Assembly: GCF_029945925.1 (NCBI RefSeq)
Contig: NZ_JAQSDN010000048.1
Location: 62,001 to 126,000 of the forward strand
Direction of reading: 5' to 3'
Length of the DNA: 64,000 nt
Origin: Polaromonas sp.
GTDB taxonomy: Bacteria; Pseudomonadota; Gammaproteobacteria; Burkholderiales; Burkholderiaceae_C
The notes under the pieces are model-generated. The model made no database searches and had not been told where the DNA came from. It saw only the letters and a program-made list of their open reading frames with translations. Positions 26,317-35,339 of this stretch are shown here, in pieces; positions within the stretch are counted from its first letter, which is position 1; each line of letters begins with the position of its first letter. The position numbers and the translations under genes were made by a program.

Positions 26317-28569
26317 ATGATGAAGGCCAACGACGACGAAGACCGCCTGCTGCGCTCAGTCGCCCTGCAGAATGCGCAGAGCATTCTGCGGGCACGCCAG
26401 CGGGCCGAGGGTGTGCTGGTGGCCGCCAGGGACGGGCTGGAGCAGAAAACGACGGAGCTGGCGCTGTCGCTGTCCATGGTCCGGGCCACCCTGGAGGCCA
26501 GCCGCGACGGCATCCTGGTCACCGACGACAACGCGCACGTCACCGGCTTCAACCAGCAGTACGTCCGGATGTGGGGTCTGTCCGACGAACTCATGGCCTT
26601 TCGCGACCACGAAAGGCTGCTCCCGGTGGCGAGCCGGCAGGTCAAGGATGCGCAGGGCTTTCTGGACCGGGTTCATGAGATCTACCGCCACTCGCCGGCG
26701 GAAAGTTTTGACCTGCTCAAGCTGCTCGATGGCCGGGTCTATGAGCGTTCTTCCAAGATCCAGATCGTGGAAGGCCAGCATGTCGGGCGGGTCTGGGTTT
26801 TTCGCGACATCACCGAGCAGCGGCGCACCGAGGATGCCCTGCGCAAGAAGGCCCGCGTGCTGGAACTGCTCAACAAAACCGGCACCATCCTGACGGCCAA
26901 GCTGGACGTGCACATGCTGGCGCAGGCGGTCATTGACGCGGCCACCGAGGCCAGCGGCGCGAAGGTCGGCGCCTTCTTCTACACCACCGCCGCCCCGGGT
27001 GGGGACGGCCCTTTCCTGCGGACGGTGGCTGGCATCGCCGCGCAGGACTTCGACAGCTGCGGTCTGCCGCAGGCCGGTGCGCTGTTCAACCTCACGCTCA
27101 GTGGCGCGCCGCTGGTCCATCTCGACGACCTGCTCAAAGACACGCGTCATGAAGCGACGGCCCCGCCGGGGGTGGTGCCGCTGCGCAGCTACCTGGCCGT
27201 GCCGGTTGCTTCGGGTTCTGCGGAGGTGATAGGGGGCCTGTTTCTCGGTCACCCGGATGCCGGCGTTTTCGACGACCGGGCCGAACGGCTGGTGACCGGC
27301 ATTGCGGCGCAGGCCGGCGTGTCCATCGACAACGCCCGGCTGTATGAAGTGGCAAGGCAGGCCGCGCAGGAACGCGAAAAGCTGCTCGACAACGAACGCG
27401 CCGCGCGCAGTGAGGCCGAACAGATGAGCCAGATGAAGGACGAGTTCCTGGCCATGCTGGCCCATGAGTTGCGCAACCCGCTGGCGCCGCTGCGCGCCAG
27501 CGCGGAAATCCTGCGGCTGGGGGTGGGTGATCCGGCCGTCCTGGAGCGCACCCGAGCCATCATGGAGCGCCAGATCGCGCACATGACACGCCTGGTCGAT
27601 GACCTGCTCGATGTCAGCCGCATCAGCCGCGGCAAGCTGGAGCTGCGCCTCGAGCCGATCCGGCTCGCGGACGCCATCAGCAGTGCGGCGGAAACCAGCC
27701 GGCCGGTCCTCCTGGAGCGGCAGCATGTGTTCACCGTCACCATGCCTGAGCAGCCGATTGCCATCACGGCCGACCTGGTGCGGCTGTCGCAGGCCTTCAC
27801 CAACCTGCTCAACAACGCCGCCAAATACACGCCCGAAGGCGGCTCGGTCGAGCTGCATGTGGCCGCCGACGCACAAGGCGTGACCATCAGCATCGAGGAC
27901 AACGGCATCGGTGTACCGGAGCACCTGAGCGCCCGCATCTTCGACATGTTCGTTCAGGGCGAGCCCAGCCCGGCCACGCCGAAGGCCCAGGGCGGGCTGG
28001 GCATCGGCCTGACGCTGGTGCGCAAGATTGTCGAGATGCATGGCGGCAGCATTCGGGCCGAAAGCCGCAGTGACGGCCCCGGCAGCCGCTTCATCGTCTG
28101 GCTGCCCGTGGCCGACGCCGCAGCCACGCTGACCGCAGCAGAGTCAGGCGCGGTTCCGGTCGCGGCTGCGGCGGTGGCTCCGGTCCCGCACCCCGCGGGC
28201 GTTTTCGAGCCGCGCCGCATTCTGGTCACCGACGACAATGTCGATGCCGCGCTGACGCTGGCGAGCCTGCTGGGCATGCTGGGGCACGAGGTGCGCACCG
28301 CGCACGACGGCGCCGAGGCCATCGAGGCGGCTGCGGCCTTCAGGCCCGACGTCATTTTTCTGGACATCGGCATGCCGCGTATGGACGGTTATGAAGCCTG
28401 CCGCAGGATTCGCGCTCTCGGCCAGGCGCCTGCCCCGGTCATCGTCGCCCTGACCGGCTGGGGCCAGGCCGAAGACAAACGCAAGGCGCAGGAGGCCGGC
28501 TTTGACCACCATTTCACCAAGCCGGTGGACCCGGCCCGCCTGGAGGCGCTGGTCGGCAGCAACTTCTGA
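26317..28569 (+). CDS. hybrid sensor histidine kinase (PAS-GAF-HisKA-HATPase-REC)
   Basis: A 750 aa cytoplasmic hybrid kinase. Domains in order: PAS (about 55-168), GAF (about 185-345), HisKA with H383 in LAMLAHELRNPLAPLR, HATPase_c with N and G boxes (IEDNGIGVP, GGLGIGLTLV), and a C-terminal receiver domain (RILVTDDN; acceptor Asp in FLDIGMPRMDGYEACR; Lys in FTKPVDP). There is no TM segment, so it likely senses an internal signal through PAS/GAF. AAGGAC precedes the ATG pair; the second ATG (26320) is also possible. No dedicated response regulator is adjacent. Confidence 0.94.
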   Translation: MMKANDDEDRLLRSVALQNAQSILRARQRAEGVLVAARDGLEQKTTELALSLSMVRATLEASRDGILVTDDNAHVTGFNQQYVRMWGLSDELMAFRDHERLLPVASRQVKDAQGFLDRVHEIYRHSPAESFDLLKLLDGRVYERSSKIQIVEGQHVGRVWVFRDITEQRRTEDALRKKARVLELLNKTGTILTAKLDVHMLAQAVIDAATEASGAKVGAFFYTTAAPGGDGPFLRTVAGIAAQDFDSCGLPQAGALFNLTLSGAPLVHLDDLLKDTRHEATAPPGVVPLRSYLAVPVASGSAEVIGGLFLGHPDAGVFDDRAERLVTGIAAQAGVSIDNARLYEVARQAAQEREKLLDNERAARSEAEQMSQMKDEFLAMLAHELRNPLAPLRASAEILRLGVGDPAVLERTRAIMERQIAHMTRLVDDLLDVSRISRGKLELRLEPIRLADAISSAAETSRPVLLERQHVFTVTMPEQPIAITADLVRLSQAFTNLLNNAAKYTPEGGSVELHVAADAQGVTISIEDNGIGVPEHLSARIFDMFVQGEPSPATPKAQGGLGIGLTLVRKIVEMHGGSIRAESRSDGPGSRFIVWLPVADAAATLTAAESGAVPVAAAAVAPVPHPAGVFEPRRILVTDDNVDAALTLASLLGMLGHEVRTAHDGAEAIEAAAAFRPDVIFLDIGMPRMDGYEACRRIRALGQAPAPVIVALTGWGQAEDKRKAQEAGFDHHFTKPVDPARLEALVGSNF

Positions 28570-28622
28570 AGCCCTGCCCGGCGCCGTGACGGCGACCCTG
28601 CGGACCTGGCCGGAAGCTGGTA

Positions 28623-28680
28623 TGCTTCCAAATTGATAGCTGCTTGCGCCCGTATCCATTGGGCTGCAGGCCTGTTTGAC
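28623..28680 (+). repeat. dispersed repeat (family A), intergenic copy
   Basis: Reads GCTTCCAAATTGATAGCTGC, then TTGCGCCCG, GGGCTGCAGGCC and TGTTTGACC. It lies between the histidine kinase and the EamA transporter. Confidence 0.7.
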
Positions 28681-28706
28681 CCCAAACTTTCACGGAACAC
28701 GGCGCG

Positions 28707-29651
28707 ATGACCTCCGAACAGAAAAAACTCCGCCGTGCGTCCATCGCCCTGGCCGCTGCGCTGGTGCTGGTGGTGATCTGGGGCATCAACTTTTCGCTGC
28801 AGAAGTTTGTCTTCAACGTGGTGGGCCCCGGCGGCTTCCTGTTTGCCCGCTACCTGATCATGCCGCTGTGCGCGCTGGCCTTGCTGGTCTGGCGTTTCGG
28901 CACGCAGTTTCCGCGCATCACGCGCCGGGAGTTCTGGCAACTCGCGCGCCTGGGTTTTGCCGGGCATTTCCTGCATGTCGGCATGGTGACCTATGGCATC
29001 CACTGGTCCACCGCGTTTTCGAGCTCGCTGATCCTGGCCTGCGGCCCCATCTTCACGCTGCTGATCCTGCGTTTCATGGGGGTGGAAAAACTGCACAAGG
29101 CGCAGATCATCGGCGTGGCCGTGGCTTTTGCCGGCGTGCTGATTTTCCTGTCCGACAAGCTGTTGGGCGGCAACTGGCGTGCCACCGGCGGCGACCTGTT
29201 CCTGCTGGTCGCGGCGAGTTTTTTCTCCTGGTACACGGTGGCCGCCAAACCGCTGATCGAGCGCCATGGCGGCGTCGTGACCATGGCCTACGCGACCCTG
29301 CTCGGCAGCGTGCCGGTGCTGCTGCTGTCGCTGCCGGCCGGTTTGTCCGCGCCCTGGGGCGATGCCTCGCTGGCGGTGTGGGCCAGCCTGGTCTGGTCGG
29401 TCACGGTGTCGGCTTTTCTCGGCTGGCTGGTCTGGGGCTGGGTCAACGCGGTGCGCGGTGTGGCCCGCACCGCGCCGCTGATGTATTTGATGCCGCCGGT
29501 CGCCGGCCTCGTGGCCTGGCTGTTCGCCGGCGAGCAGTACACCGCCATCAAGCTGGCCGGCGCGGCGCTGACGCTGGTCGGCGTGGCGCTGGCCCAGTTC
29601 ACCAGCCGGCGGCAGGCCCTGGCCCGTGAGGCGCCCGCACCGGTGGACTGA
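28707..29651 (+). CDS. EamA-family (DMT) transporter
   Basis: A 314 aa inner-membrane protein with ten hydrophobic segments in two EamA repeats. Its start (ALVLVVIWGINFSLQKF) and second-repeat features (VSAFLGWLVWGWVNAVRG, YLMPPVAGLVAWLFAGEQ) are typical of the family. It is likely a metabolite or amino-acid exporter; the substrate is not predictable. It stands between the kinase gene and serA on the same strand. Confidence 0.9.
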   Translation: MTSEQKKLRRASIALAAALVLVVIWGINFSLQKFVFNVVGPGGFLFARYLIMPLCALALLVWRFGTQFPRITRREFWQLARLGFAGHFLHVGMVTYGIHWSTAFSSSLILACGPIFTLLILRFMGVEKLHKAQIIGVAVAFAGVLIFLSDKLLGGNWRATGGDLFLLVAASFFSWYTVAAKPLIERHGGVVTMAYATLLGSVPVLLLSLPAGLSAPWGDASLAVWASLVWSVTVSAFLGWLVWGWVNAVRGVARTAPLMYLMPPVAGLVAWLFAGEQYTAIKLAGAALTLVGVALAQFTSRRQALAREAPAPVD

Positions 29652-29767
29652 CAAAGCGCGACCGGGCGGTCGCGACAACCTTTTGGGCGGGCGGGCAAAA
29701 ACGGTCTGAACGACCCGCCCGCAGGCCTTGGTTCATACTTCGGTGCTCCACCACCTGCCTGAGTGCC

Positions 29768-30997
29768 ATGAGCAAAACCTCGACCGACAAGAAAAAGATC
29801 AAGTTTCTCCTGCTGGAGGGCATCCATCCCTCGGCTGTGGCGGTGCTTCAGGCGGCGGGTTACACGCAGATCGAAAGCCTCACGGGCGCCCTGGAAGGCG
29901 ACGAGCTCAAGCGCAAGATCGCCGACGCCCATTTTGTCGGCATCCGGTCGCGCACCCAGCTGACCGCCGACGTGTTTTCCCATGCGGCCAAACTGGCGGC
30001 GGTCGGCTGCTTTTGCATAGGCACCAACCAGGTCGACCTGAACGCGGCGCGCGAGCGCGGCATTGCGGTGTTCAACGCGCCGTTTTCCAACACCCGTTCG
30101 GTGGCCGAACTGGTGCTGGCCGAGGCGATCCTGCTGCTGCGCGGCGTGCCCGAAAAAAGCGCCGTCGCCCACCGCGGCGGCTGGCTCAAGTCGGCCGAGA
30201 ACGCTTTCGAGATCCGCGGCAAGACGCTGGGCATCATCGGTTACGGCTCCATCGGCACGCAGCTGTCGGTGCTGGCCGAGGCGCTGGGCATGCAGGTGGT
30301 TTTTTTCGACGTGGTCACCAAGCTGCCGCTGGGCAATGCGCGCCAGGCCGGCAAGCTCACGGATCTGCTGGCCCAGTCCGACGTTGTCAGCCTGCATGTG
30401 CCCGAGACCCAGGCCACGCAGTGGATGATAGGCGCGGCCGAGATTGCCGCGATGAAGCCCGGCAGCGTGCTGATCAATGCGTCGCGCGGCACCGTGGTTG
30501 AAATCGAGCCGCTGGCCGAAGCCCTGCGCCAGAAAAAACTGCTGGGTGCGGCGATCGACGTGTTTCCCGTCGAGCCGCGCAGCAACAAGGATGTGTTCGA
30601 GTCGCCGCTGCGTGGCCTGGACAACGTGATCCTGACGCCGCACGTCGGCGGCTCCACCATGGAGGCTCAGGAGAACATCGGCGTCGAAGTGGCGGAAAAG
30701 CTGGTCAAGTACAGCGACAACGGCACCTCGACCTCGTCCGTCAACTTTCCCGAGGTGGCGCTGCCGGCGCACCCGGGCAAACACCGGCTGCTGCACATCC
30801 ACCGCAATGTGCCCGGTGTGCTGGCGGAGATCAACCGCGTGTTTTCCGACAACAACATCAACATCGCGTCGCAGTACCTGCAGACCAACGAAGCCATCGG
30901 TTATGTGGTGATCGACATCGACGCCGCTTCCTCGGACATGGCGCTGGCCAAACTCGCCGGCGTGCCGGGCACCATCCGCAGCCGCGTGTTGTTCTGA
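29768..30997 (+). CDS. serA: D-3-phosphoglycerate dehydrogenase
   Basis: First enzyme of serine synthesis: oxidises 3-phosphoglycerate with NAD+. The 409 aa length matches the E. coli SerA type. It has the NAD-binding LGIIGYGSIGTQLSVLAEALG, catalytic-region INASRGTVVEIEPL and TPHVGGST stretches, and a C-terminal ACT domain (HRNVPGVLAEINRVFSDNNINI ... in part) that gives serine feedback in this subtype. It is followed by a palindromic repeat region and a convergent gene. Confidence 0.96.
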   Translation: MSKTSTDKKKIKFLLLEGIHPSAVAVLQAAGYTQIESLTGALEGDELKRKIADAHFVGIRSRTQLTADVFSHAAKLAAVGCFCIGTNQVDLNAARERGIAVFNAPFSNTRSVAELVLAEAILLLRGVPEKSAVAHRGGWLKSAENAFEIRGKTLGIIGYGSIGTQLSVLAEALGMQVVFFDVVTKLPLGNARQAGKLTDLLAQSDVVSLHVPETQATQWMIGAAEIAAMKPGSVLINASRGTVVEIEPLAEALRQKKLLGAAIDVFPVEPRSNKDVFESPLRGLDNVILTPHVGGSTMEAQENIGVEVAEKLVKYSDNGTSTSSVNFPEVALPAHPGKHRLLHIHRNVPGVLAEINRVFSDNNINIASQYLQTNEAIGYVVIDIDAASSDMALAKLAGVPGTIRSRVLF

Positions 30998-31020
30998 TGT
31001 GAGCTGAACGCGGTTTTACC

Positions 31021-31128
31021 CCCTCTCCTTGTGGGAGAGGGCAGGGTGAGGGCCTGCGCCCCATTGATAAGTTATAGCTCGAGGTATGCCTCCTACCCTC
31101 ACCCCAACCCTCTCCCATAGGGAGAGGA
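31021..31128. repeat. paired extragenic palindromic repeat after serA
   Basis: CCCTCTCC-GGGAGAGGGCAGGGTGAGGG in pieces, followed after about 45 bp by the reverse-oriented CCCTCACCCCAACCCTCTCC and GGGAGAGG. Each unit folds on itself, and the two units pair with each other. It sits between convergent serA and the DsbG-like gene, where it could end both transcripts. Similar GGGTGAGGG palindromes are common extragenic elements in proteobacteria. Confidence 0.75.
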
Positions 31129-31143
31129 AGCAAGAAAATGTTG

Positions 31144-31740
31144 CTATGGCGCGGCCGGCACCTGCAGGCCAAGCAGCGCGGCCAGGGCGGCGGTTGGCAT
31201 GGAGCCTTCCTGGGTCACCAATGCGCCGCTCTGGGCATGGGTGCCGATGATGGTCGGGATCGACGCAAAACCCAGGCGGGTCAGCAGCGCGGTGTTTTTC
31301 TCCACCATTTCTTTTTGCGCGGCGATGTTGCTGCCGGCACTGATGCCGCCGCCCTTGGCCTGCATGGAGGCTTCATGCTCATCCATCGCCGCCACCGGGT
31401 CCTTCGCGGCCAGCAGGGTGGCGCCCTGCGCGGTGCTCGAGGCGTTCAGCAAGCCCACGGGAATCCAGACAAATTTGGCTTGCGACTTCAGGGGTTTGGC
31501 CGCCATCCACAGCGCGGTGCAGTGCGGGCACTGGGCATCGAAGAACACATACACCGTGCGTGCGCTCATGGTCGAACCGACACTGAAGCCCTTGGCCTCG
31601 GCGGCAACGGCGGCGGTTGAAACCGGGGTGGTGCCGGCTTTGGCCGGAACGTCAGGCGCGGGCGTGTCCTTGCAGGCGGTCAACAGCAGCGTGGCCGCCA
31701 CCAGCATGGCCGGGAGGATCTGGAAAGCTTGAAAGGTCAT
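31144..31740 (-). CDS. DsbG/DsbC-like thioredoxin-fold lipoprotein
   Basis: A 198 aa predicted lipoprotein (signal ending LLLTAC, C23) with a thioredoxin-fold domain. It has a CPHC active site at C71-C74 in VFFDAQCPHCTALW and a C-terminal SIPTIIGTH stretch supplying the cis-Pro. CPHC is the DsbA-type dipeptide, also seen in thioredoxin-like DsbG relatives. It probably acts in periplasmic disulfide exchange. The ATG at 31740 gives a proper signal peptide; the frame is open upstream but without support. Confidence 0.82.
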   Translation of the reverse strand: MTFQAFQILPAMLVAATLLLTACKDTPAPDVPAKAGTTPVSTAAVAAEAKGFSVGSTMSARTVYVFFDAQCPHCTALWMAAKPLKSQAKFVWIPVGLLNASSTAQGATLLAAKDPVAAMDEHEASMQAKGGGISAGSNIAAQKEMVEKNTALLTRLGFASIPTIIGTHAQSGALVTQEGSMPTAALAALLGLQVPAAP

Positions 31741-32095
31741 GTCGACACCGGAAAAAAGGGAGACAGTCAGCATAACGCAGGCCGATCCTGGGGACGTGCT
31801 CGCCGCTGCACGGCTTCTGGGGACAAGGGTCCGGCGACAGGCGCAGCCAAAATTGAAACAAAATGAAAATAGAGTCAAAAATCATGACACGAAGCGGCTT
31901 TCCCCCAAGGATGGCATTTTTTCCCGTGGGCAGACCCAGCGCCGGGTGCTCCCGCCAATGCGGTACCCAGTTGCCCACGCATCCTGTGCACGAATCTGTG
32001 GATAAGCACGTAAAAAAGCCACGAAAGGCTTGCCAGTCGTGGCTTGCGACAGTTTGCCTGCCAATTAAGCGCCGGCAAGCGCCGGCCGGCCGGGC
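31741..32095. other. 355-bp region between DsbG-like and Bug genes
   Basis: Contains the leftward terminator of the Bug gene (32012-32045) and, presumably, the promoter of the DsbG-like gene. It has a relatively AT-rich piece around 31855-31885. No gene seen. Confidence 0.6.
32012..32045 (-). terminator. rho-independent terminator after the second Bug gene
   Basis: Read leftward: AAGCCACGA and TCGTGGCTT form a perfect 9-bp stem around a 12-nt loop, followed by a T run (the A run at 32012-32017 on the plus strand). Confidence 0.88.
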
Positions 32096-33070
32096 TCAGC
32101 CCTTGAAGCTCATGCCCAGCCGCTCTATCGTCGCTTTTTCAGCGACAAAGGTTTCGCGGGCGAACTTGGTGTATTGCGCGGTGTTCATGTAGATCACCGA
32201 CTGGTCGTATTTGTCGAAGGTGGCCAGTACGGCCGGGTCGTTCAGCGTTTTCCGGAAGGCTTCGTGCAGTGTCGCCACGATGGCCGGGTCCATGCCCTTG
32301 GGGCCGCACACACCGAAAGGCGAGTCCGACACGGTGTCGTAGCCCAGCTCGGTCAGCGTGGGCACGTTGGGCCAGCGCTTGGTGCGTTTGCTGCCGTAGG
32401 TGGCGATCAGGCGCAGCTTGCCCGATTCGACGTGCGGGCCCCAGCCGGTGGCGTCGCTCGCACCCATCACGTGGCCGCCCAGGATGGCCTGCATGTTGTC
32501 GGCGTTGCCCTTGAACGGCACATGGGTGAGCTTGATGCCGGCGCGTTGTGCAAACTCCTCGACCGCCAGATGCGGGCTGGTGCCGGTGCCGGTCGAGCCG
32601 TAGGTGAATTTTTCGGGGTTGGCCTTGGCGTAGGCCACCAGGTCCTTGATGCTTTTGATTGGTGAATCGGCGGGCACGACCAGGCCAAAGGTGTAGCCGG
32701 TCAGGCAGGCGATCCAGGTGAAGTCCTTGAGCGGGTCGTAAGCGACTTTCTGCATGTGCGGAATGCGGAACACGCCGTGCGGTAGTTGCGTCAGCGTGTA
32801 GCCGTCGGGTTTGGCGCTCAGCATCTCGATGGCGCCCAGCATGCCGCCGGCGCCGGGCTTGTTTTCGACGATGATGGTCTGGCCCAGGGTCTTGCCGGCG
32901 CTTTCGGCCAGCGAACGGATGACCGCGTCGGTGGAGCCGCCTGCCGGCCAGGGGCAGATGTATTTGATGGGGCGCGACGGAAAGGCCTGTTGCGCACGGG
33001 CCAGGGAGGGCAGGGCCACACCGGCCACGGCCGCTGTGGTGCTGGCAATAAACGCGCGGCGGTTGGTCAT
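32096..33070 (-). CDS. Bug/TctC-family extracytoplasmic solute-binding protein (second)
   Basis: A 324 aa periplasmic binding protein like the one at 15845: an N-terminal signal (ending SLARAQ), FPSRPIKYICPWPAGGSTDA, NKPGAGGMLGAIEML and VPTLTELGYDTV. The ligand is unknown and no transporter partner is adjacent. It has its own terminator and is divergent from the Hsp70-like operon. Confidence 0.92.
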   Translation of the reverse strand: MTNRRAFIASTTAAVAGVALPSLARAQQAFPSRPIKYICPWPAGGSTDAVIRSLAESAGKTLGQTIIVENKPGAGGMLGAIEMLSAKPDGYTLTQLPHGVFRIPHMQKVAYDPLKDFTWIACLTGYTFGLVVPADSPIKSIKDLVAYAKANPEKFTYGSTGTGTSPHLAVEEFAQRAGIKLTHVPFKGNADNMQAILGGHVMGASDATGWGPHVESGKLRLIATYGSKRTKRWPNVPTLTELGYDTVSDSPFGVCGPKGMDPAIVATLHEAFRKTLNDPAVLATFDKYDQSVIYMNTAQYTKFARETFVAEKATIERLGMSFKG

Positions 33071-33215
33071 TGATAAGTCTCCGGAGGTTGCAGAACATCT
33101 GAAGTTTCAAGCGTAGCGGCCCGCTGTCGGCGTGTCATCAAGGTTTACGCGGGGAGCGTATTCTGCAAGGCAGAACAGCCGGCCGGCGCGGGGCCGGGCC
33201 GCGGGATGCAGGCGG

Positions 33216-33221
33216 TAAAAT
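33216..33221 (+). promoter_or_regulatory. candidate -10 box for the Hsp70-like operon
   Basis: TAAAAT followed by GGACG, 56 bp before the GTG of the first gene. No clear -35 was seen. Tentative. Confidence 0.3.
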
Positions 33222-33276
33222 GGACGCCTGCAGACAGCGCACCGCAGCGCTCTTTTTTTGATTGAAACGACCCCCT

Positions 33277-33795
33277 GTGACCGATACCGCCAGCCTCCCG
33301 TCCGACCCTTCCTCCTCCGACCATCGTCCCGATCCCGACACCCCTGTCCAGCAGCCGCGCCTGTGGTGCGGCGACGGTTGGACGGCCCGCGTGCTCAAGA
33401 ACGAAGACGACGACGGCTGGGCGGTGGCCATGATCAAGGATGGCGAACCCGAGCCCGCGCTGGTGGGCCCCTGGACCATGGGGCGCGACAAGAAAAACCC
33501 CAAGCCACTCGACGGCCCGGCCTTCAGCACCCTGGTCAAGACCGCGTCGGAGTTTGTGCGCAGGCATGAGCAGCAGCTGCATGCCACGCTGCACCAGCGC
33601 CTGGAAGTGGACTCGCGCGGCGCGCGTATCACCGTGTCGCTGGACATCGTGCCCGATGAAGACAACCCCTACGCCGTGCTGGCCGCGCGAGACGAGGCCG
33701 GCGAACAACTCGCGCAGGTGCGCGTGTCGCCGGCCTTCAAGCTGAGCCGCGCCAGCGCCACGGCCTGGGCCGACAGCGGCTTTCCCAAGCCCTGA
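33277..33795 (+). CDS. hypothetical protein preceding the Hsp70-like gene
   Basis: A 172 aa soluble protein with a Pro/Asp/Ser-rich start and then a compact beta-rich region (RLWCGDGWTARVLKNEDDDGWAV in part, LVGPWTMGRDKKNPKPLDG, ARITVSLDIVPDEDNPYAVL). The family is not recognised by name. I use the GTG at 33277; a TTG at 33262 is in frame. The stop shares one base with the ATG of the Hsp70-like gene, so the two are probably coupled and may act together. Confidence 0.75.
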   Translation: MTDTASLPSDPSSSDHRPDPDTPVQQPRLWCGDGWTARVLKNEDDDGWAVAMIKDGEPEPALVGPWTMGRDKKNPKPLDGPAFSTLVKTASEFVRRHEQQLHATLHQRLEVDSRGARITVSLDIVPDEDNPYAVLAARDEAGEQLAQVRVSPAFKLSRASATAWADSGFPKP

Positions 33796-35072
33796 TGGCG
33801 GGCGCTTCTCCCGCGTGGATCGATGCCTGCGGCATCGACTTCGGGACCTCCAACTCCACCGCGGGCTGCGGCGGCGCCGCCCCGGGGCAGGTGGTCCTGC
33901 TGCCGCTGGAGGACGGCAAGCCCACCCTGCCATCGGTCGTGTTTTTTCATGCAGAGGACGGGCGCACCAGTTACGGCCGCGCGGCGCTGGCCGACTACCT
34001 GGCGGGCGACGAAGGGCGGCTGATGCGCTCGCTCAAAAGCCTGCTCGGCACCTCGCTGATTGACGAGCAGACCGAAGTCGCCGGCCGCGCGCTGCCGTTT
34101 CGCGCGCTGCTGGCGCAGTTCATCGGCGAACTCAAGCGCCGCGCTGAACACGCGGCCGGCCGTGACTTCAGCCGCGCCGTGCTCGGGCGGCCGGTGTTTT
34201 TTGTCGACGGCGACGCGGCGGCCGACCGGCAGGCGGAAAACACGCTGGCGGAGATCGCGCGCGGCGTGGGCCTGCGCGACATCGCCTTCCAGTACGAACC
34301 GATTGCCGCGGCCTTCGACTACGAGTCGCAGGTCACGCGCGAAGAGCTGGTGCTGGTGGTCGACATCGGCGGCGGCACCTCGGACTTTGCATTGGTGCGT
34401 CTGGCGCCCGAACGCGCGGGCCGGGCCGACCGGCGGAGCGACATCCTGGCCAGCAGCGGCGTGCACATAGGCGGCACCGACTTCGACAAGGTCCTGAGCC
34501 TGGCCAGCGTGATGCCGATGCTGGGCCTGGGCAGCCGGCTCGGGAATGGCCTGCAGATGCCGTCGTCGATTTATTTCAACCTGGCGACCTGGCACACCAT
34601 CAACTTCGCCTACACCCGGCAGGCGTGGTCGCAGATCGGCGAACTGCACCGCGAGGCGCAGGAGAAAGACAAACTCGCGCGCCTGCAGCGCCTGGTGAGC
34701 GAACGCGCCGGGCACTGGCTGGCGATGCAGGTGGAGGAAGCCAAGATCGCGCTGTCGGACGCGCCCCGCACGTCCATGGACCTGGGCCGCATCGCCCCCG
34801 GCGAAACGCTGGTATTGCAGCGCGCGGATTTCGACACCGCCATCGGGGAACTGGTCGGCGCGGTGCAGCGCAGCGTGACCGGCCTGTTGCGTGATGCCGG
34901 CGTGCCGGCCGACGCGGTGGATACGGTGTTTTTTACCGGCGGTTCGAGCAGCGTGCCGCTGCTGCGGGCCCGCATCGCGGCGCTGCTGCCGCAGGCGCGC
35001 CGCGTCGAGGGGGATCTGTTCGGCAGCATTGGCGCCGGGCTGGCGCTTGATGCGCTGCGCAAGTTTGCTTGA
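33795..35072 (+). CDS. Hsp70-family protein, YegD type
   Basis: A 425 aa actin-fold ATPase of the Hsp70 superfamily, restricted to the nucleotide-binding part. It has phosphate-1 GIDFGTSNSTAG, phosphate-2 LVVDIGGGTSDFALVRL and the adenosine motif VFFTGGSSSVPLLR. It lacks the DnaK substrate-binding domain and lid, like E. coli YegD, so classical chaperone action is not expected. It is coupled to the small gene upstream, and its stop overlaps the TTG of the Lrp fragment. Confidence 0.9.
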   Translation: MAGASPAWIDACGIDFGTSNSTAGCGGAAPGQVVLLPLEDGKPTLPSVVFFHAEDGRTSYGRAALADYLAGDEGRLMRSLKSLLGTSLIDEQTEVAGRALPFRALLAQFIGELKRRAEHAAGRDFSRAVLGRPVFFVDGDAAADRQAENTLAEIARGVGLRDIAFQYEPIAAAFDYESQVTREELVLVVDIGGGTSDFALVRLAPERAGRADRRSDILASSGVHIGGTDFDKVLSLASVMPMLGLGSRLGNGLQMPSSIYFNLATWHTINFAYTRQAWSQIGELHREAQEKDKLARLQRLVSERAGHWLAMQVEEAKIALSDAPRTSMDLGRIAPGETLVLQRADFDTAIGELVGAVQRSVTGLLRDAGVPADAVDTVFFTGGSSSVPLLRARIAALLPQARRVEGDLFGSIGAGLALDALRKFA

Positions 35073-35335
35073 GTCTCAAGCCGGGAAGACGGCAGCGGCT
35101 CAGCGACATGGTGCTGGTGCAGATCATGCTGGCCAGCCACTCGGACAACACGCTGGAAAAATTCGGCGAAACGCTGGCGAAAATTCCCGAGGTGATCGAG
35201 GTCTACCTGGTCTCGGGCGACTACGACTACCTGCTGCGCGAGCGCCTCTACAAGATCAAGGGCGTACGCCACAGCAAGTCCAGCTTCGTGCTGCGCACGC
35301 TGAAAAAAGCAGACCTGCCGCTGTTTCAGGCCTGA
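35069..35335 (+). pseudogene. Lrp/AsnC ligand-binding domain fragment, no HTH
   Basis: 88 codons from a TTG overlapping the previous stop. The sequence from VLVQIMLASHSDNTLEKFGE through VIEVYLVSGDYDYLLR, and then ERLYKIKGVRHSKSSFVLR, is the C-terminal RAM domain of an Lrp/AsnC regulator. The N-terminal DNA-binding half is missing. About 15-20 residues that normally follow DYLLR (strand and helix leading to FLRERL) are also absent, as if deleted in frame between two similar LLR/FLR stretches. It is most likely a remnant. A small stand-alone RAM protein is possible but would be structurally incomplete. Confidence 0.7.
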
Positions 35336-35339
35336 CGCG

